Origin: Bacteroides sp. | GTDB lineage: Bacteria > Bacteroidota > Bacteroidia > Bacteroidales > Bacteroidaceae | NCBI GenBank assembly: GCA_021204375.1 | Contig: JAJPZL010000417.1 | Span: 1-10,487 of the forward strand | DNA length: 10,487 nt | Direction of reading: 5' to 3' | In this document: positions 6,144-10,487 of the stretch, piece by piece | Numbering within the stretch: position 1 is the first letter of the stretch | How the letters are laid out: each line of letters begins with the position of its first letter | Program-made: the position numbers and the translations under genes | Notes under the pieces: generated by a model | Seen by the model: the letters and a program-made list of their open reading frames with translations, nothing else | Databases searched by the model: none | Told to the model about the DNA's origin: nothing

Positions 6144-7757
6144 TTACTCTTTATAGGTCAGTACGAAGTTGGAGTAAACATCACCCTCATGGTAATAGAA
6201 CTGTGAGGAGAGAATAAAATGACGGAAGAACTCCCGGTGGCGGAAGAAGAAAGAAGGTGTGGTAAGTACCTGGTAAGAAGCATCCTCTGCTATACTATCT
6301 TCCAGATCAGTCAGTATAAGATAGGTATAGGAATCAGAAATATCCTGGTTATAATCCTCCCGTATGGCCGCATGTTCCAGAGTATTTCCCACATACAGTG
6401 CCTGGATATACTCCTTCAGATGGTCCGGATCGCTTCCGATCACCAATTCTCCGTCGTACAGGGTCAGCCAGTAAAATTCAGCCGCAGGCATCACGGCAGA
6501 GAGAGCAGGGATCACCCGGTTAAAGGGAACCGGATAGAAGACAAGCTCAGACTGACCTACCGGAAATACCTTACGCAAAGGCAACCTACGTCCTGCCTGG
6601 CGCAGTGCCCTGCTGTATATTTGCTCCCTGAGCTGAGAACGTGCCGGAAGAGAATTCTCCACAGGAACCGTAAGGACCCATCCATCTCCTTTTAAAGAGT
6701 CTTCCCGGGCAAATAACAGCGTAGAGAGTTGACGGGAAGTATAGTTTTGCAAATATTCCGTCAGTACATCTTCCATCAGGAGCGTGGCCTCCGTTACCTC
6801 CTGCCTACCCGGATACTCCATAAAATCCAGCGTAGCCGCTAAATGGGTGACCGATTGCCGGGAAAAGTAGTACGTACCCAGCGGAAACCGGTAATCGGGA
6901 TATTGCCGGATGCTCTCCTGCTTTTTGATCATATTCCCGAATGTATTGAGAGAATCAGGATCGAAAAGCATCCCTGAAAGATAGATCTTATGATCCCTCA
7001 TCCGGAAAATATATTCAGCCCACTCTCCCAGGTCCTTCTGCAGAATCTCTTTCTCTTTTTGCCAGCCCAGAGCGATGCTATCCATCCGCACATAAAAAAG
7101 AGACTGGCTATGATTCCTTGCCTCCGTACGGGCAGCCGCAAAGTTCTTATCGGAAAAAAGTGAAGTATGATCCAGGCGTGCGTCAATCACCTCTTCGATC
7201 AGCTTTTTACGGAAACTTACCGCCACAAAATCGGGAGAAAAATAGCAGGCCATAAAGCTATTATCCCTGAGTGGATAGATGCGAATGGTCTCATTCCTGT
7301 AAACCACCTCCCTGGGGGGAAATCCATTAGCGCTCATCCGTTGTACGAACTTCGCCACTATATCCGTATCCCCCAGTCCCAGCGGAATATAAAGAACCTG
7401 ATCCTCTGCATAGTCGGGCGCATGAAAACTGATCACTATTTTATTCATCTGATTGCTTAGTCCGTGAGGAGTAAAAGCAAGGAGTTTATCAAAATGCTGC
7501 CGGATATAGGCCAAAAGACGGGAAACTCTCTGCAAAGGATAATTCCGGAAAGGGGCCAGTTCGGTAAAATCATTAATCATCCCGTTCAGGTCGGAGGTCT
7601 CCAGAACAGCCATGCTGGCAGAGGGTACCCATTCATAGAGGTTGATATCCTGTTTCTTTTCGGCCGAAGTGAGTCCCAGGTAGAAATATACCCCCACCCC
7701 TGTAAAAAAGATGACGGCCAATCCGATTGCTACCCTGAAAACTGCTTTGTTATTCAT
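6144..7757 (-). CDS. Membrane-anchored protein of unknown function (possibly DUF3352-like)
   Basis: This 537-residue protein starts at the ATG complementary to 7755-7757. It opens with MNNKAVFR, a single hydrophobic segment (about residues 7-29) and then a long non-membrane region, suggesting an inner-membrane anchor with a periplasmic body. I recognise no enzyme motif. The body mixes alpha/beta segments with repeated self-evaluation-like stretches (ASMAVLETSDL, FVAVSFRKKLIEEVID, LVIGSDPDHLKEYI). These resemble the large anchored DUF3352-type proteins of Bacteroidota; this is an impression, not a search result. It reads away from the murB/PhnP-like pair in the same direction, after a 106-nt gap with a possible promoter, so it may be a separate transcript. 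It converges on the corrinoid operon with only 7 nt between stops and no clear terminator hairpin. Confidence is high that it is a gene and low on function. Confidence 0.8.
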   Translation of the reverse strand: MNNKAVFRVAIGLAVIFFTGVGVYFYLGLTSAEKKQDINLYEWVPSASMAVLETSDLNGMINDFTELAPFRNYPLQRVSRLLAYIRQHFDKLLAFTPHGLSNQMNKIVISFHAPDYAEDQVLYIPLGLGDTDIVAKFVQRMSANGFPPREVVYRNETIRIYPLRDNSFMACYFSPDFVAVSFRKKLIEEVIDARLDHTSLFSDKNFAAARTEARNHSQSLFYVRMDSIALGWQKEKEILQKDLGEWAEYIFRMRDHKIYLSGMLFDPDSLNTFGNMIKKQESIRQYPDYRFPLGTYYFSRQSVTHLAATLDFMEYPGRQEVTEATLLMEDVLTEYLQNYTSRQLSTLLFAREDSLKGDGWVLTVPVENSLPARSQLREQIYSRALRQAGRRLPLRKVFPVGQSELVFYPVPFNRVIPALSAVMPAAEFYWLTLYDGELVIGSDPDHLKEYIQALYVGNTLEHAAIREDYNQDISDSYTYLILTDLEDSIAEDASYQVLTTPSFFFRHREFFRHFILSSQFYYHEGDVYSNFVLTYKE

Positions 7758-7810
7758 TCCAAATTACGTTCTACGCCTTAAGTATACCTCCCTACATGCC
7801 ATGTCAATGA

Positions 7811-7818
7811 CAAAAATA
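7811..7818 (-). promoter_or_regulatory. Candidate Bacteroidota -7 box for the unknown-function gene
   Basis: The minus strand reads TATTTTTG, matching the Bacteroidota -7 consensus TAnnTTTG, 53 nt before the start codon at 7757. A -33 partner is weak: the best candidate is TCTG at 7842-7845, 23 nt away, which is longer than the usual 19-21 nt. The rest of the 106-nt gap (7758-7863) shows no hairpin that would end the upstream gene. Confidence 0.35.
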
Positions 7819-7863
7819 CTCTTTTTTTGAATTTATCTTACCAGATTATGTAAAAACACTTTC

Positions 7864-8622
7864 TTATACGCAAATTACTTCACCATCATGAGCCAGCCGG
7901 ATATCCTCCGGAAGTATCTTCTCCACCTCCCGGTGTAGCCCGATATGATGGCTCATGTGAATAAACCAGGTACGGCGGGCTCCGATCCGTTCTGCTTTTG
8001 CCAAAGCCTCCTCCAGGGATTGATGAGTGGGGTGAGCTTTAATACGAAGAGCATTGATAATCAACACATCTAACCCCTGTAGATCCTTGTAGGCCTCTTC
8101 AGAAATAGTCAGAACATCTGTAAGGAAAGCCATTCTTCCGATCCGGAATCCCAGAATGGGTAACTTCCCGTGCATCACCCGGATGGGTACTATCTCCATC
8201 CCGCCCGCTTTAAAACTCTTTCCCGGCTCTATCTCCTGTAACACAATATTGGGTACACCGGGATACTTATTCACTCCAAAGCAGTAGGGTAACCGGGTAC
8301 GAAGTTTATCGGCCATCTCCTTTTCTGCAAACACGGGGATCTCTCCAAAGCGGCAGAAAGGACGCAGGTCGTCAATCCCTCCCACATGATCATAATGTTC
8401 GTGAGTGATCAGTACGCCATCTATCTTCCGGAAAGGAAGCGGTTCGATCTGTTGACGGAAATCGGGCCCTGCATCTATCAGGATACGCCCCGCTTCTGTC
8501 TCTACCAATATAGAAGTGCGGAGTCTCCGGTCCCGCCGGTCGTCCGAGGTACAAACCTCACACCGGCAACCAATCTCAGGAACGCCGGTAGAGGTGCCAC
8601 TTCCCAGTATCGTAATTTTCAT
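7864..8622 (-). CDS. PhnP-like metallo-beta-lactamase-fold hydrolase
   Basis: This 252-residue cytoplasmic metallohydrolase has the metal-binding motif T-H74-E-H76-Y-D78-H79 and an N-terminal LGSGTSTGVP followed by C19-X-C21-X2-C24. That cysteine cluster matches the structural zinc site of PhnP, the phosphoribosyl cyclic phosphate phosphodiesterase. HPTHQSLEEAL and a late HMSHHIGLH segment supply further His residues typical of the family. No phosphonate genes are nearby, so the physiological substrate is probably another phosphodiester and remains unassigned. I chose the ATG at 8620-8622 because it places MKITILGSG at the start, as in relatives. An in-frame ATG at 8629-8631 would add three residues and overlap murB by 8 nt. 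Either way the gene is transcribed directly after murB with essentially no gap, a pairing I associate with Bacteroidales genomes. Confidence 0.88.
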   Translation of the reverse strand: MKITILGSGTSTGVPEIGCRCEVCTSDDRRDRRLRTSILVETEAGRILIDAGPDFRQQIEPLPFRKIDGVLITHEHYDHVGGIDDLRPFCRFGEIPVFAEKEMADKLRTRLPYCFGVNKYPGVPNIVLQEIEPGKSFKAGGMEIVPIRVMHGKLPILGFRIGRMAFLTDVLTISEEAYKDLQGLDVLIINALRIKAHPTHQSLEEALAKAERIGARRTWFIHMSHHIGLHREVEKILPEDIRLAHDGEVICV

Positions 8623-8623
8623 C

Positions 8624-9640
8624 TTACACATAAATAACCTCCGGACGGATGTCAATACCAAACCGCTCCCTCACTGCCTCTCTCACTGCTTCGGCCAGGG
8701 CAATCACTTCCGCAGAAGTAGTCTCTCCCTTATTGACCAGTACCAGCGCCTGTTTATCATGCACGGCAGCTCTCCCGAGCGATCTCCCTTTCCAGCCACA
8801 CTGCTCTATCATCCAGCCTGCCGGAATTTTGACATGCTCCTCGTCTACATTATAATAGGGAGCAGCGGGATATTGTTCAGCTATCCGCTCGTATACTTCC
8901 TTTTTAACAACCGGATTCATAAAAAAGCTACCTGCATTTCCCTCTATGGCAGGATCAGGCAGCTTCTTTTTCCTTATCTCAATAACTGCCTTCCGTACAT
9001 TTTCAATGTTGATCTCCGGATAAGCGGCCAGCTGCTGGCGCACATTTCCGTAATCAAGCTGGAAAACAGGTTGCTTACCCAGCCGGTAAACCACATGGGT
9101 AATGATATAACGGTTGTGGTAAGGAGCTGTCTTAAAGATACTTTTCCGATAGGCATATTCGCACTCCTCCTTAGGGAATATCCGCACATGGCCTGTAGTG
9201 GTATCTATTGCCTGGACTTCCAGAATAATATCTTTAGCCTCCGCACCATAGGCTCCGATATTTTGTACGGCACTTGCCCCCACTTCCCCGGGGATCAGGG
9301 AGAGATTCTCAGCCCCGTAATACCCTTTTTCTACACAATAGGCAACCAGATCATCCCATACCATTCCGGCACCGACCCGTAAAACCACCTCTTTTTCATC
9401 TTCACGCTCTGTCCGTATCTCTCTGATCAGGGAGTGAAGGATCAATCCGTCATAAGGAGCCGTAAAAAGCAGGTTGCTTCCTCCACCTATATGGAGATAA
9501 CGCATCTGCGACAGGTTTTCCCGGCGAATGATCTCTTTCAGATCGGCCACACGATCATACTCGATCATACGGGCCGCCTCTACATCCATCCCAAATGTAT
9601 GGTAAGGTAACAGGGATATATTTTGGTATTCTCTATACAT
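8624..9640 (-). CDS. murB: UDP-N-acetylenolpyruvoylglucosamine reductase (MurB)
   Basis: MurB is an FAD enzyme that uses NADPH to reduce UDP-GlcNAc-enolpyruvate to UDP-MurNAc, the second committed step of peptidoglycan precursor synthesis in the cytoplasm. The 338-residue length fits a type I MurB. Visible signatures are the FAD loop IGGGSNLLF (residues 51-59), ENLSLIPGEVGASAVQNIGAYG (about 111-132), the type I Y164-R165 pair in YAYRKSIF, GNAGSFFMNP with the proton-donor Ser238, and the C-terminal RPEV with the catalytic Glu334. All expected catalytic positions (Arg, Ser, Glu) are present, so it should be active. The start is the ATG at 9638-9640. The downstream hydrolase abuts or overlaps its 3' end. 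Transcription probably starts in the 134-nt gap to its right. Confidence 0.97.
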   Translation of the reverse strand: MYREYQNISLLPYHTFGMDVEAARMIEYDRVADLKEIIRRENLSQMRYLHIGGGSNLLFTAPYDGLILHSLIREIRTEREDEKEVVLRVGAGMVWDDLVAYCVEKGYYGAENLSLIPGEVGASAVQNIGAYGAEAKDIILEVQAIDTTTGHVRIFPKEECEYAYRKSIFKTAPYHNRYIITHVVYRLGKQPVFQLDYGNVRQQLAAYPEINIENVRKAVIEIRKKKLPDPAIEGNAGSFFMNPVVKKEVYERIAEQYPAAPYYNVDEEHVKIPAGWMIEQCGWKGRSLGRAAVHDKQALVLVNKGETTSAEVIALAEAVREAVRERFGIDIRPEVIYV

Positions 9641-9666
9641 ACTCTGCAGAAATTTAGTTTACCGGC

Positions 9667-9700
9667 AAAAATAAAAAAATAGCAGAGGATACTGCTATTT
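9667..9700 (-). terminator. Intrinsic terminator downstream of the SPFH gene (murB-proximal)
   Basis: A perfect 9-bp inverted repeat, AAATAGCAG (9677-9685) and CTGCTATTT (9692-9700), encloses a 6-nt loop. On the minus strand the stem is followed at once by a long T-rich run with a single interrupting A. This is a textbook intrinsic terminator for leftward transcription, ending messages from the SPFH gene at 9775. It lies upstream of murB, so murB needs its own promoter or read-through. Confidence 0.72.
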
Positions 9701-9731
9701 CAAAGTTATTCTTTTTACAGGTAAAAACATA
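9701..9731 (-). promoter_or_regulatory. Candidate Bacteroidota promoter for murB
   Basis: On the minus strand TAACTTTG (9701-9708) matches the -7 consensus TAnnTTTG exactly. TATG (9728-9731) matches three of four bases of the -33 TTTG element at the standard 19-nt spacing. Initiation about 7 nt further would fall inside the upstream arm of the 9677-9700 hairpin. The murB transcript would then lack the full terminator stem. A second -7-like TATTTTTG at 9666-9673 lacks a -33 partner. Confidence 0.45.
9712..9727. repeat. Short perfect palindrome between the putative -33 and -7 elements of murB
   Basis: TTTTTAC (9712-9718) and GTAAAAA (9721-9727) form a perfect 7-bp inverted repeat with a 2-nt centre. 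It fills the spacer of the candidate murB promoter. It could be an operator half-site pair, or simply the T-rich tail of the neighbouring hairpin on its minus-strand side. No regulator can be named. Confidence 0.4.
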
Positions 9732-9766
9732 TACTCTATTCCTGAGGAAAAACCCCGGAATAGAGT
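9722..9766 (-). terminator. Intrinsic terminator immediately downstream of the SPFH gene
   Basis: A perfect 10-bp inverted repeat, ACTCTATTCC (9733-9742) and GGAATAGAGT (9757-9766), encloses a 14-nt loop only 8 nt beyond the SPFH stop codon. On the minus strand it is followed by ATATG and a TTTTT run. It is the first of two terminators in tandem for the leftward SPFH transcript. The T tract is short and displaced, so it may be leaky. Confidence 0.65.
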
Positions 9767-9774
9767 TTAAAATG

Positions 9775-10487
9775 TTATTTCAATGTAATAAAAGGCAACT
9801 GGCTTCCGCTGAAATACTGCGGAAGTTTTCCATCCCATTTATTGATCGCCATTTCCTGCAATACCATGGGTGAGAGGGAAGCCTGCTTGATCATCTGTGC
9901 TTCTGCTTCCAGCTTCATCCGTTCCAGGGTAAACTTAGCCGTCAGGGCTCCCTGTTCCGCAATCTTTTTATCCTCAATGGCTTTATTAAATTCATCACTG
10001 AAGTCGTGGTTGGTGATCAGCAGGGTCTTTACCAACACCCCATTCCCTTCTACCTGGGTAGCAAAGGTGGTACGGATGCGGTTAGAGATCTCCGCCCTCT
10101 TTTCCACAAATGCTTCAATAGGGTACTCCGCAATAATGGCATTGATCTTTTCGGAAAGCGTAGGACGGATCAGGGTCTGCTCAATATTCTTGGCATAGGT
10201 CTGATATACAATCCCCACTTTTTCCGGGTCCAGGGAATAAACAAGTCCTACTTCCACCGCAATGGTCTGTATGTCACTGGAAGAGACTTCTGTTTTGATG
10301 GTAAGGTTCTGGTCACGAACAGAGAGTACCTCCACATGATCCATAAAAGGTACTTTAAAATGAAGACCTTCGTCCACTACATCTGCCAGTCTGCCTAGCC
10401 TTAGGACCACTCCCCTCTCTCCGGTCTGAATGGTATAAAAACTGGTGCCCAGGATCACGCCCGCTACCACCAGCAGAATAATTACAG
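9775..10487 (-). CDS. Prohibitin-family SPFH/Band 7 membrane protein, 5' end outside the window
   Basis: The gene runs off the right edge; 236 residues are visible and the frame stays open to base 10485, so the GTG at 10468-10470 is not the true start. A hydrophobic stretch (VIILLVVAGVILG) marks an N-terminal membrane anchor. It is followed by the SPFH opening YTIQTGERGVVLRLGR, then GLHFKVPFMDHVEVLSVRDQ, IRPTLSEKINAIIAEY and a charged helical region, IEDKKIAEQGALTAKFTLERMKLEAEAQ in two parts, likely a coiled coil. This order is that of prohibitins and related SPFH scaffold proteins, which form large membrane rings and can associate with membrane proteases. About 30-40 N-terminal residues are probably missing. 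Two tandem terminators follow its stop, so it is transcribed separately from murB. Confidence 0.92.
   Translation of the reverse strand, partial: VIILLVVAGVILGTSFYTIQTGERGVVLRLGRLADVVDEGLHFKVPFMDHVEVLSVRDQNLTIKTEVSSSDIQTIAVEVGLVYSLDPEKVGIVYQTYAKNIEQTLIRPTLSEKINAIIAEYPIEAFVEKRAEISNRIRTTFATQVEGNGVLVKTLLITNHDFSDEFNKAIEDKKIAEQGALTAKFTLERMKLEAEAQMIKQASLSPMVLQEMAINKWDGKLPQYFSGSQLPFITLK

Noticed and set aside
8516..9382. Long + strand open frame (288 codons) opposite murB and the PhnP-like gene
   Set aside because: It overlaps a MurB with all catalytic residues intact and shows no coherent protein features.

Overview
The window looks like chromosomal DNA of a Bacteroidota member, most likely order Bacteroidales. 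The evidence is the gene content (a murB/PhnP-like metallohydrolase pair, a prohibitin-type SPFH protein, a secreted beta-helix protein of the Bacteroidota polysaccharide-degrader type), A/T-rich leaders without Shine-Dalgarno sequences, and promoter-like TAnnTTTG boxes. Genus cannot be fixed from sequence reading alone.

Left half (1-6136, + strand): one tightly packed operon that begins before the window. In order it encodes the C-terminus of a uroporphyrinogen-decarboxylase-fold (UroD) methyltransferase-like protein, a stand-alone cobalamin-binding corrinoid protein, a sodium:solute symporter, a secreted right-handed beta-helix protein, a second UroD-fold methyltransferase with a complete His-X-Cys...Cys zinc site, and a stand-alone MetH-type reactivation domain. 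The spacings (36, 31, 10, 0 and -14 nt) argue for co-transcription and partly for translational coupling. Four of the six genes form the skeleton of a corrinoid methyl-transfer system: substrate methyltransferase, corrinoid carrier, methyl-acceptor methyltransferase and reactivator. A solute importer and a probable polysaccharide-active enzyme sit in the middle. My hypothesis is a catabolic demethylation pathway for a methylated (for example O-methyl) sugar or glycoside in a non-acetogenic gut or digester bacterium. The methyl group would go through the corrinoid protein to a thiol such as homocysteine, or to a folate. This is the most interesting part of the window.

Right half (6144-10487, - strand): ordinary chromosomal genes. 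From right to left these are a prohibitin/SPFH membrane protein (5' end outside the window), murB for peptidoglycan precursor synthesis, a PhnP-like metallo-beta-lactamase-fold hydrolase that abuts or overlaps murB, and a large membrane-anchored protein of unknown function. The 134-nt murB/SPFH gap holds two intrinsic-terminator hairpins in tandem, a small perfect palindrome and a promoter-like element reading into murB. The operon and the unknown-function gene converge with only 7 nt between their stop codons. No stretch longer than 300 nt lacks a gene. I saw no tRNA, rRNA, CRISPR array or insertion sequence.
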